From assembly GCA_946699065.1 (NCBI GenBank), contig CAMPDV010000946.1, forward strand, positions 94,394-158,393: a stretch of 64,000 nt of DNA, written 5' to 3'. Source of the stretch: Loxodes magnus. Taxonomy: Eukaryota; Ciliophora; Karyorelictea; Loxodida; Loxodidae. The translations under genes and the position numbers were made by a program. This document shows, in pieces, positions 12,560-23,290 of this stretch (position 1 is its first letter; each line of letters begins with the position of its first letter). Below the pieces are notes generated by a model. It made no database searches, was not told the DNA's origin, and saw only the letters and a program-made list of their open reading frames with translations.

Positions 12560-13330
12560 GAAAGGAGAAATAGGATATGCGTAAATAAGTTTTAAAAATT
12601 GCTTTAGGTTAATTAAGTGTGGTAAATAACTTCCAGTGCTGTTCCAGATATTATATAGGACAAAGATACAATCATGATAAGAGATATCAAGACTAGGAGT
12701 TGTAAGAAACAAGATGAGCACCAAAAAGTTAATCTAATAGAAACTAAATTAAGCAGAATTAGGAAAAAAAATTTAAAGAATTAAGGTTAATATTGTACAA
12801 TCTCAGCAGTTTAGAGTAAGTTTAAGAGATGCAATATTAAATTCAGAATGATTAGAATATATTTCTAAATCCTATTTAGGTTAAGTTAATTGTTGCATAT
12901 AATAACTTCGCTATAAAGGAATTAAAGAATATATGAAAGCTATTGAAAGTTATCTAGCTAAAGAATTTAAATAAGATAGTAAGATTAGACTATGAAGAAT
13001 TGAAGATAGGGCTATTTAAAATTATAGAAGAAGAAAGTTAATTCTAATACATTCAAATGAAGTAGCAATAAAAACAACCTACTCAGTTGGTAATTAGATA
13101 GTGACCAAATTTATTCATGAAGCATCATTTGAAGTAAAAAGAAGAGAATGGGTATCTATTATTCATGGATCCTACTATTATATGGTAATTAAAAGTAGAA
13201 ATAAGAAAGCTGGTAAAATAAACAGTTTTGAAAAAGGTTTTTGCTATAACTCATAATTAATTTTAAAGCTAAGACTTAATGTAATCTCTTAGATGTTAAT
13301 AATTATTTTTAGCAAAACAGTAATTTAATA
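12560..13330 (+). pseudogene. Possible decayed reading frame in the 4.6-kb repeat
   Basis: In copy 1 one frame gives VNIVQSQQFRVSLRDAILN, later KEYMKAIESYLAKEFKQDSK and then WVSIIHGSYYYMVI. In copy 2 (about 60190-60950) the same frame reappears on both sides of a segment with a net +3 indel (+2 then +1), giving KEYMNAIESCLAKESKQDSK. That compensation hints at former coding constraint. Against this, almost all substitutions between the copies change the amino acid, and further unbalanced indels follow. So it is at best a dead gene of an unrecognised family. Confidence 0.25.
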
Positions 13331-14620
13331 ACTTTATAAACATTAAATTAAACTGATATCTTTAAATCATTCTTTGCTTAAATCTATTTTTATAAGAGTA
13401 TTAATTTTACAATATTATAATACTAAAACTAATACTTAGTTATTAACGCAAATCTATCCACTTTTTAATATCTAGTTTTCTTCTTTATAATTTACTATTT
13501 TGATCTATATTCTTTCTCTTAGTACCTGAACTTAAATAATATAAAGGTAGATTTTTCTCTAATGAACGTCAAATCTTGCAATGTTAAGATGAATCTGCCT
13601 TTCTCTCTTATTATGTTTAATCTAAATTCTTAGCTGAATATGAATTTCATAATGCTTCTTTAATATATAATTTCATTATTCTCTTTAGTCCTTTTATAAA
13701 TCTTCCTTCTAAGCTATCTGCTTTATATCTATTAATAAGATCCTTGGTTTAAGCTATAACAGACTATGTTGGTTGCTTGATCTTATTACTAATTACTCTT
13801 CTTGGTATCTTTAATATCTTAAGACTTTTGCTAATAATAAATCTGCTAGTTTACTTACTAATGAAAAGATCTAACTTAACAATATGATAAAATGATTGGG
13901 ATATTAAAAGAAAATTAAGGAACAAGGGACTAGACTAAGCAGCTTTAAAGCTGAATAAAGTAAAGTTTATCTTAATTATAATAATAACTGCTTTATTACC
14001 AAAGCATTTTCCAAATATTAAATGTAAGTAACTAAAACTAACCTTAAAGACTCAAAGTAAAGCTTATGAGAAGATGCTGGACTAATTATGTATCCTTGTG
14101 CAATTTTAAATTACTGCTAAGTATATGCTGACTGATAGTTCAGTCTCTAAAATAAGTAACTAATTAAGATAATCTTTCTACTTCCTAACTAGCTAGCTAC
14201 AGAATAATAAAATTAATGCCACTTTATATTTCGAATATTAGAATGAAAATTGCTTAGGAAATATGTTTGGAAACTTCTTCTATAGTGTTGTTTAGCTTAA
14301 CAGACCTTCTATTCTTATGGCTTCCATAAGAATAAGTTTCTGTATTTAAATCTAATTTTTCTACTTTATCTTTTCTTAGTTTTAATTAATGAGTGGATGA
14401 CTTGTAGTTACACTCTATAGTCTAATGCATGCTCCTATATCTCTTTTTGTTATTATTTTTAATTATATTTTGATATTTAAATATTGGGTAGCTTCATTTC
14501 TATCAAATATAAACTAAAGATATAAACTGCTTAGCATTTGATATGCTACAGTAAAGTATCATTGATAGTATATTTTATTATAATCACTTTTCTTTATTAT
14601 TCTTATGGTTACCCTTTTAT

Positions 14621-14653
14621 ATCTAACTATCTTACAAAACTAGATAGTTAGAT
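14621..14653. other. 12-bp perfect hairpin in repeat copy 1
   Basis: ATCTAACTATCT (14621-14632) and AGATAGTTAGAT (14642-14653) are exact reverse complements around a 9-base loop. Repeat copy 2 keeps both arms unchanged (62252-62284) while the loop differs. Confidence 0.6.
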
Positions 14654-15169
14654 TTGTCTTCTTAATTAAGCTAAAACTATAAATTAATTATATTGTTTTT
14701 AAATGAAGGAAATTAAAAAAGGATTAAATGAAAAGGAAAATAAATAATGAGGATTAGACTGTTAATATCCAATAAGTAGAAAATACTTTAATTATCCTTA
14801 AATATAGAAATTTAACATACATAAGGTAGATAATTATAAGCAATTCAAGTATTAGAACAAAAAATATTTGGAGGGTAAAATAAAATATAGATCCAATAAA
14901 GAAGAAAGCTAAGTAATAGTAAATCTAAATCTAATAAAAGAGAAGTACCAAAATACATTATAAGTTTAATTATTCATAAGAGATATTATTTATTTTAGAA
15001 ATACTTTAATATCTAAGATATCTCTAACTAGTTATTATGATAGATTATTTAAGAGGTTGTAATAAGATTTAGTCTAGGTAATTGATAAATATGTTTGCTC
15101 AAAGAACACTTCAGTATAAGAAAAGATTAACAGAACCAATATTTAAAGACGTTTGACTACTCTTTTTTA

Positions 15170-16380
15170 GACTTGCTAGCTAAATTACAAGCGATACATC
15201 AACTATTGAAAGTAGAATATGTAGTCAAATTAGAAAAGGTTAGAATAACCAGTTCTTCCTACTTTAGAAAAACTATTCCTCAGGACATTTAGCATCAAAA
15301 GTACTATTGGATTCTTAAAATAATTCTTTACAATATTTTGGTAATTTAAATAGGAAAGGTATAATATAAGAACCTAATTTAAGCTGGTGATATCTAAGAG
15401 TCTAAGAAGTTTTGTAATAAGGTTTAACATTAAGCCATACATAAATACTAGAATCTGCTATGTTTCGTAAAGAAGAAGTATATAAAGAGGCCTAATAAGA
15501 ATAACCAGAATCTAGATTAAGAAAGGCAAAGAATTTCAAGATTGAGAATCAAGATTCAAAAGAGATTAAGTTTTAAGGGAAATATAAGAAAATCTAAAAA
15601 AAGCGAAGTAAAAATGGAATGACGAGAAATTTACGAGATCTTAAACTTATTGGATGTAAATTTATAATTAAGAAACCAACCTGAAGACTAAAGTTAAATC
15701 TGATAATCAGCAAAAGTGAATAACTAAAAAAGATATTTAGAGAAGCACTATTCAAAGGAAAACATTCCTTAACTTAATTAGGTTTCAGTTCATTTTTTAT
15801 ATATAGTAATGAATTAAAAAAGCATCAAGTATCAATGATACTTTTAGCTTAAAATTTCTCTTTTTGAGGCTGTAAAATGAGTAATTGAAGAAATAGTAAA
15901 TTTGGTGTGTAAGCAATTTCTCAATAGAAAAATGACTCTATTATTAATATTAAGAAAAACATCGATAATTATAATAGTGCTTTCAAAATTTAATGCAGGA
16001 AGATAAATTTAAGCTGCTTGCTTCAATAAACATGTAAGACATGGGAGGGATCTTAAATGCTAATGAAAAATTTACAGATCTATATTTAGAAGGGAGATAA
16101 TTAAAAAAATAAAGCTGAACTTCGATAAATTCTCATGATAAACTCAAAACTGGGGCTGTAAGATATTTTAGAGCTAATAGATCAAAGTTTTAAATGATGT
16201 CGATTAGATTAGATAGTAGAAAGATCCTTATGTACTTTAAAGGATTATAACCTATGAAGCAAAACTAACTTGAGAAATAAAGAAAAAGGCGGATAAATAA
16301 AGATTTTAACCTTTAAATAGATCCAAACAAATTTGGGCGGTATTTATATATTATAAAATACTGTTTTTATTTTTTAAACT
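15170..16380 (+). pseudogene. Possible long reading frame in repeat copy 1
   Basis: One frame reads continuously as protein-like sequence: LLAKLQAIHQLLKVEYVV, then SYFRKTIPQDIQ, then QAGDIQESKKF, then EWREIYEILNLLDVNL and AKLTWEIKKKADK. Copy 2 keeps the first 230 bases without indels, then shifts frame at least three times (for example near 63330 and 63770). No domain was recognised. Trp and Gln, encoded by TGA/TAA/TAG, are over-frequent, which also fits chance translation of AT-rich DNA. Confidence 0.25.
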
Positions 16381-18027
16381 TTTATGTTCAATTATTGAAT
16401 AAATTCCTAAAATTTAATTAAAATCAAATACTAAAGAAAGCTAAAATAGGCCTTTTATAGTATTTATTAAATAGATTTTATTCTAAGAAATTTTTTGCTG
16501 GATATCTAGTAATTAGAAGGTGTAATAAGAATGCTAATTATTTCAATGAAAATAGAAGATTGCTTTCAGAAATGGAATAAAAGATAGAAAATATGCAAAC
16601 TGGAGAATCTTCTAACTATGCGATCTTGGTTAGTTAATTACTACATTAAAAGTTACTTAAGTTTAACAAGGATATCTAAGGTGTTGAAATCTCATTTCAG
16701 CAAGCTAATTTTTAATAATAAAATAAGAAAAAAAAGGCTGGGTGAGTAAAAGAAAAGAGTATTTGAATGATAAAGATAAATTTAAGAAGTAGATAAATAG
16801 TAAAATATTGAACCTCTGGAATTAAATTAGTTAGATAAAAGGTATGAAATCTAAAAGGGAAATTGTTCAATGAGAAATAAGAACTAAAACTAAAAATGCC
16901 ATTTGGCAGAGATAACGCTAGCAGCTTTCTCTATTAGATATTAATTTGTAATTTTTGAATTGAATTTTAAATTAATTGAATATTAATAAAACTATCATAA
17001 GAGATTAAAGTTATCCACAAAAAGCATATAGAATACGTTATGATAGAGTCATAAATATTATTTAATTAAGCATTCTCTTTAATAATATTTAAACTCTTAA
17101 TAAATTGCTTGTCTATGGATTATCTATATTATAAGGATATAATTAAAGCTATTTATTTTCTTATAATTAATTTAGTGATTAAAAGTGTCCAAAATGTAAG
17201 GATTTGTGCTATATGTGATGATGGGTTTATGAGATTAATAGTCTAAGTGGTAATGTATAGGTAGTGATGTTTAAATGCAATTTATAAGAGGAATAATGTT
17301 ATATTCTGTCTTGATGTTAAGTTAAAATAAACTAAACTTGTACATTAACTAAAAAATATGAAAACTAAAATTTATAACTTGTGTTAAGAGCATCAAATAG
17401 TATTGTAATTAATATGTTCTAAAGATAATTAACTTATATATAAAACCTGCTAAATAACTAATCACAATCATTAATTTGAACTAATATTGGAAAAAATAAA
17501 AACCTTACAGAAGGAAAATAAGAATCTATTAATTGCTGCTTTTATCTAATCGTAGTTATCTACTATTAATCTTAAATTAGCTAGCACATTTTAGATTTTC
17601 TCCTTAGAATTAAATAAACAAAATTTTAAGCGATTGAACATGCAGGATATAACTGCTACTAATAAATTAATTATTTAAGCACGGAAGCAAAAATTTATTC
17701 TTTAAGATGATAATTTGTTAGATCTTTTTAGTTCAAGGTGTCAAATCAATCGAAAGATAAGATCTTTGACAGCATTGTTCTTAAAGTTTTAACTATCAAA
17801 AGCAAATCACTTTATCTGCTTATCATGAACACTTTTTCAACATTTGCTATATTAACCATTTTCTGCCCCAAATTAGACGCTTTAGCAACAAATCATCCAA
17901 ATAAGCAACTCATTACATTTCATATACAAGCTAACTATTCTATTTCAAAATCTAGGCTCACTTCAGCTTTTTCCTTAAATTTATGATGGGATTTCGGTTA
18001 AAACCAACCTTAATTCTTGTATACTAT
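16381..18027. other. AT-rich DNA, no gene recognised
   Basis: It contains a C-depleted tract (about 17165-17330). The short frame 17738-17986 is not supported by any motif. Nothing else identified. Confidence 0.35.
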
Positions 18028-18400
18028 ATTTTTAAAGACCTCTAGAACAAAATTGGAGGACTTACTCTCCAGTGGGCTCTCGCTAACGCTTTTACGTTGT
18101 GATCATTCCAATCACCGAGACGAAACCCGTTGTCGTTATTTCTTGTCACTATCTCTCTCAGTCAGGATTGGGTAATTTGTGTGCCTACTGCCTTCCTTGA
18201 TGTTGTGATGTGGTAACCGTCTCTCAGACTTCCTCTCCGGAATTGAACCCTAATTTTCTGTTATCTGTCACTGCCATGGTAATCCAATACACTACAATCG
18301 AAAGCTGATAGGACAGAAAATTGAATGGCCTGCCATACTCTCCAGCATGGTTCTCGTGTATTAAAATTCCCACACGGACGATATCTAATAAATATTTTGA
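18028..18400 (-). rRNA. 18S rRNA relic, internal part of 5' domain
   Basis: On the minus strand this reads as SSU rRNA from about helix 10 onward: TATTTATTAGATATC, then TGTCCTATCAGCTTTCGATTG, then ACCATGGCAGTGAC. AATTAGGGTTCAATTCCGGA, AAGGAAGGCAGTAGGCAC and AATTACCCAATCCTGACTGA follow, then GTGACAAGAAATAACG and TTGGAATGA. It overlaps much of the region of the 5-kb relic but is better preserved, and also lies alone. The first 170 or so bases of 18S and everything after about base 520 are missing. Local G+C is clearly above the surroundings. Confidence 0.88.
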
Positions 18401-19459
18401 ATGTTTTATATCTTTAAATTAATTATCCTTTTTATAATTATCTATAGTGTAATTAACTACCCAATTTATTACTACTATTTCAACCAATCAAATATAATAA
18501 CACTAATCCTTTTTAAATCATTACCATTATTATTTTCAATCACTCATAATGCTCAAAACACTATTATTCAGTTATGCATCATTTTACACTCACTCATTAT
18601 TTTAACACTCGATTCACCACTATTATTCAATTATCAAACCAATGTTTTCCGTAGTTCTTAACTTTATCTGCTGAAGAATTCCAGACTATCTCTAACTTCT
18701 CCTGCTGAGAAGAATTTTCCTCTAGAAGCAAAATTTTAAGACTATAAATGCTGATTTGTTAGTTATTTCTTTTTCTTTCCTTACAGAATTGCTATTTATT
18801 ACTTTACTCTTCTATAAGCTAAATCTCTTCAAACTGCATATATATTTCCAATTTTAGGTTTCAGCAACATTTCCTCAATAATTAATCCTTAAACCTTAAG
18901 TAACTTAGCTGCTTTTAATCAAAGTAATACCTACCTCATTCTTATGATACCTTACTAAATTGTAGTGATTAAGCCACTTTAAAAATCCTAACTGCAAATA
19001 CTTAATCACAAGGTATAGAGCATTCTATTATAACTTCTAGACACATTTAAAGTTCCAGTCTCAATGCATATCTTAGACTGTACTAATATAGTTAGACTTC
19101 TCTTAGAAACTCAGAGCTTTAATGTTTTATTTGCTTTCTCCTAAGAAACATATAGGAATAGCTATAATAATGATATCAAAACTTAACCTTATTTAGTAAG
19201 ATATAAAGAATAAAGAAGATAGTAGATAGTAAAGCTTAGGATAATAAAGAGACTAGTTTTAATAAAGGATTATATAATAACTATTAACTTTTCTTTATTA
19301 GCAATAACTAGTTACTACTTATATATTAGATACTATACTTCTATTATCTTTAATTCTCTTAAGCTAATTAATATTATTAGTCTTATCTAAATTGCTTTAA
19401 ACTAAAACTTTAATCTCACCAAGTAATTAACTTCAGTAATATTTAAAAAAGCAGCTCAA
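18401..19459. other. AT-rich DNA with G-poor tract
   Basis: About 18420-18660 is almost free of G on the plus strand. No gene or RNA recognised; the plus frame 18401-18661 is a consequence of that composition. Confidence 0.35.
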
Positions 19460-20065
19460 GGAGATAGATAAGGAAGACTTATAGCGATAAATTATCAAGA
19501 AGTAACAATTCAAAGTTAATAGTCTTACCAATTCCATTAGCTTTAAATTTAAATATTATTAATCCTAAGAAACTTAAAAAAGTAACAATCATCAAAGTAC
19601 TTCTATCATAAAGTTGTTCGATAATATAGCTAGTAATCATTATTTTAGATTTATAGAGTAACAATTCACAGTAGCTCACTAGTCTCTTAATTGAGTTTGC
19701 ATTCCAATTCTATAAAAAAGAGAGTTTGAAGGAACATTCAACTTAGCGATAATATTGATTCACTTTAGAAGATCAACTAGAATACTAATCTTAACAGAAG
19801 CAGATATAGAAAAATTACCCCCACTACTTTAAAACAGTTAGCTTATAAAGAAAAGATAATTTGCTTGAGGTAATTGGATGTTCTAATAATATAGAATGTG
19901 GCTATATTGTCAGGAAATACTCTAAATTTTATCTTTAGAAGGGACAGAAAATAAGGTCTAGCTGTAGATCTATTGCTTCTGACAAAAATCCCTTTAAGAA
20001 AAATGGATTTAGAAGCTTGAATCACCCAGATTATTTAGAACTAAAAAGCACAAAATTAGAAGAAA
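19460..20065 (+). pseudogene. Diverged protein relic X (pair with 22660-23290)
   Basis: The DNA aligns over about 600 bases with 22660-23290, and the alignment makes sense as protein. In matching frames the two give FKTVSLQRKDNLLEVIGCSNN versus SKTVDLEEKTIPFTIIGYSNN, then KIRSSC versus KVRSC, and NGFRSLNHPD versus NGIKRLYHPD. The IGYSNNxEW block is faintly like the GYSDADW start of Ty1/copia RNase H, but the later STEAEY-like motif is not clear, so no family is assigned. Frame shifts upstream of the shared block show that both are decayed. The minus-strand frames 19479-19679 and 19843-20025 are shadows. Confidence 0.4.
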
Positions 20066-21125
20066 GACTAAGTAAAAAAAAGGGTTATTTGCATTAATAT
20101 CTTAAAAGGATATAAAAGGACTAAACCTTATATAAACCTGCTTTATAAAAGATAAGGAAAATTATAAAAGTTTAAGGATGTAATTATTAAGAAGTTCATC
20201 TAAAAAAGATTAGACTCAATGAAAACATCAATAGTTTATGGATATAAATGTTTAGCAAATGCAATTTGATAGTTAAAGACTAAAGGTTTAGAATAAAGAG
20301 TTGAATAGTTGTATGATAACTGAATAAAAATGTATTTTTTAGTTTAGACTTATGTTAATAATTTGAAATTTAAAGATGTTATTAGTAAAGATTTATCTTC
20401 TCTCTATATAATTTTTAAGAAGATAATTTTGAAATAGATTTGAATCATAAACTATTATATGTTTAGCAAAATGTAAAAAAGGGAAATATTTTGGTATGGC
20501 TGGTAAGATAATGGTAATATTTGAAATTAGATTAGAATGATGAAATATAGTAATTAACTTAAAGCTACTCTATTGATTTAAATAATATCTTATCTTTTTG
20601 TATTTTATTCTTTGGTAATTATTAGTTATTAATTTAGATTTAAGGTAGCACTTAGGTATTTTAATAAGGTTTGAATGATGATTGATTAGTGTTATTTGAA
20701 TAAGAAGCAGAGAGGTATAATAATAAAGATGGTTTAGTTAAATTAATAAATAACTACTTAATAAAGGGTTGATATTCCTTTCTCTCTTTAAATTAATCTC
20801 TCTGAATTCTATAATTTAAATATTTGGCTCTAATCTGCTTAATCTTGTGTAGCTTAATTTCTTAAATAAGATTTAAAGTTGTTGTTCTGTAATTGAGCAT
20901 TTTAGTTTTTCAGCTGTAAGTTTGAGTCTGTTTAGAAGAAATTAGACTTAATTTGTATGTTGACTTAAAGGTTTGTTGTAAGGTAAATCTGATTGAATAA
21001 ATAGTTAGGATTTAGATAGATAGTAAGTATGTATTGATGATTAGTACTTTAGGTTTGTATATGATTAAGCCTGATTATTGATATGATGCTATATGGTGTT
21101 TTAGAATGGTATATTTAATTTAGAA
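20066..21125. other. AT-rich DNA, increasingly C-poor
   Basis: From about 20600 to 21120 the plus strand is G/T/A-rich with little C; it then switches abruptly to G-poor sequence. No gene recognised. Confidence 0.35.
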
Positions 21126-21129
21126 TTAA

Positions 21130-22345
21130 CTACTAGACAATTTAACTAAAACCTTTATTTTCATATAAGTTTAAGTTTATTATTCTAATGTATAAATAGC
21201 TCTTTTAGTAATTATGCTTGCTACACATCAACTACAGAGCTAACTTATTATACCATATCTTCCATAAACCTATCCACAATCTTATGGCCTTCTAAGTTTT
21301 TACTTTTAAATTCAAAAAATAAAATGCAACAATTTTCCCTACTATTATACTTATGAAATATATAGGAATAAATTATCATTTATGAAATATACCTATGGCT
21401 AACATAGATACAAAATCATAATAACCTTAATCAAATCCATAAAAGCTAAAACTAATTCATTATTTCAATTAACACTACATAAGTAGTTAAGATAACACAA
21501 CTAAAACACAAACAAAAAACCATTATTTAGTAGTAAGTACAACTATTTATCAAAATCAATCCCATACATTTCAAAAGTCCTAGTAGAGACGCTTTAATTT
21601 AATAGTCATTCAAAAAATTAACATAATTGCTCATAATTAAGCTTAAGATTATTAAAACACTAATTTTAATCTAAGGCTTACACTATACTAATTCATTTCT
21701 CTTTTTTAATCAACATCAACTAGTTATATAGATATCATTATCTAATCTTATTGCCTTCAATTCTCCTTTTTAATAACTCAATATTCTAAACTATTATATT
21801 CATTCCTAACTAAATAATACATAGTCTTCCTATACCAATATTATCTCTTTAATCATCATCACCTTAAGTCATCAATCATCATACCACTCCTTATTCTCGC
21901 TTCAGTTTAACATACTCCTTATCAGTCATCTGCTAATTGTCATAACCATATCCATCATACTCATTCATACTACTATATCATACTATCTTTAATATCTTCA
22001 AACTTCAATTCTAGTTTCAACTTTTTAGCCAATCCTTTAAAAACACATCATAACCTTAAAAACCAAGCTGCAACTAAAGCTTGCAATATAAAATCTTCAT
22101 TTAAGCTAGCCACTAGATTGGGTGCAAATGTAGATAATCATAATTACCAATAATATAACAAACTGTCACTACATTTAATTCAGATATTCTAAATTCTACA
22201 TCTCCAAACTATAACTATAACTATCACTAGCCAACCCCATTCCACTTCCAATCATTTCATATCATCTAATCCTTTAAATATCAAACCTAAATCATTTACT
22301 ATCTCCACTTTTATATTCACATTATATCAAACCTAAGTTATTTAA
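21130..22345. other. 1.2-kb G-depleted tract
   Basis: Long run of A/T/C sequence in which G is rare on the plus strand (for example around 21300-21560 and 21780-22340). No ORF, RNA or repeat unit was recognised. It ends at an AAAAAGCGAAG motif (22372). Confidence 0.5.
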
Positions 22346-22659
22346 CAGAGACTAAAAGCTAGACACAAAGGGAAAAAGCGAAGCTAAAACAGAAAGCTGA
22401 AGGAGAAAATGAAATCTTAGGATTTATTAACAGCAAGCTGCACCAGAAGCCAAACCCACAATTTAAGACTCTACAACACAATTTTACTTATTCATTTAAC
22501 TACTTCTATTCTGCTCTAGAAGCATGTTATAACTAATGATTACTAATGATCTACTGAGCATTTTTTTAAAGAAGAAGATTAGTAGCTAATGAGGAGAAAG
22601 TCATATCAAGAAAATAAAATAGTAAGATTAAAACAATCAGATAATGAGCGCAGGCAAAT

Positions 22660-23290
22660 AGCTTAAGAAGACTTAAAGAATAGCTCTGATTTATAAAGAA
22701 GTAGCTTTTCTAAGCTATTTGTCTTACCAACTTCATTATTTTAAAAATTTTTATTTTATTTAATACTAAGAAACATAAATAATTCCAATTATCCAATTTC
22801 TTTAAACCTAAAATTCCTCTATCATATAATTAGCGAAACAACTTTCGATCTATTGAATATTAGTCCAATAGTAGTTTAATAATTATATAACTTAGTTCGT
22901 GCTTCAATTCTATAAAAGATAAATTGTATGGAATATTCAGCTTATTGATTAAAGGCTTACTACAGAAAATCGCTTCAAACTTGATCTTAAAAAGAATCTA
23001 TAATAATTTCCCTATCACTTCAAAAACAGTTGATTTAGAAGAAAAGACAATTCCATTTACTATAATTGGATATAGCAATAACGCAGAATGGACCTAAATG
23101 GTCAGTCAAAGATCACTAGCTTTATTTAAATGTGAGATAAAAGTAAGATCTTGCAGTAAGTTAACCTCACCTCAAAGATAAAGTCACTAAAATGGAATCA
23201 AAAGATTGTATCACCCAGATAGTCCAGAGCCAGGAGTATAAGACTTGAGATAGACTAAGAAAAAAGCAGGCTGGAGAACATTTAGATTTT
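22660..23290 (+). pseudogene. Diverged protein relic Y (pair with 19460-20065)
   Basis: The best frame gives LILKRIYNNFPITSKTVDLE, then TIIGYSNNAEWTQMVSQRSL, then KVRSCSKLTSPQRQ and NGIKRLYHPDSPEPG, aligned with relic X as described there. This copy has fewer apparent frame changes than X in the shared block. Trp in AEW is TGG. Product unknown; a transposon protein is likely from the setting, with a distant Ty1/copia RNase H resemblance that is not secure. Confidence 0.4.

Larger units (their letters stand above)
11749..16373 (+). repeat. 4.6-kb dispersed repeat, copy 1
   Basis: Aligns in the same orientation, almost base for base, with 59375-64000. Shared landmarks in order are TAGCGAACTTATTTATTTTC, GGAAAGGAGAAATAGG/GGAAGGGAGAAGCAGG, ATTCATGGATCCTACTATTA, the CTAACTATCT hairpin, GGTTAGAATAACCAG, AAAAAAAGCGAAGTAAAA, ACATGGGAGGGATCTTAAAT and TTTGGGCGGTATTTATATAT. 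Differences are scattered substitutions plus single-base indels. No terminal repeats or target-site duplication were identified at the left edge. The right edge is undefined because copy 2 runs off the window. It may contain decayed coding sequence (see 12560-13330 and 15170-16380). Confidence 0.85.
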
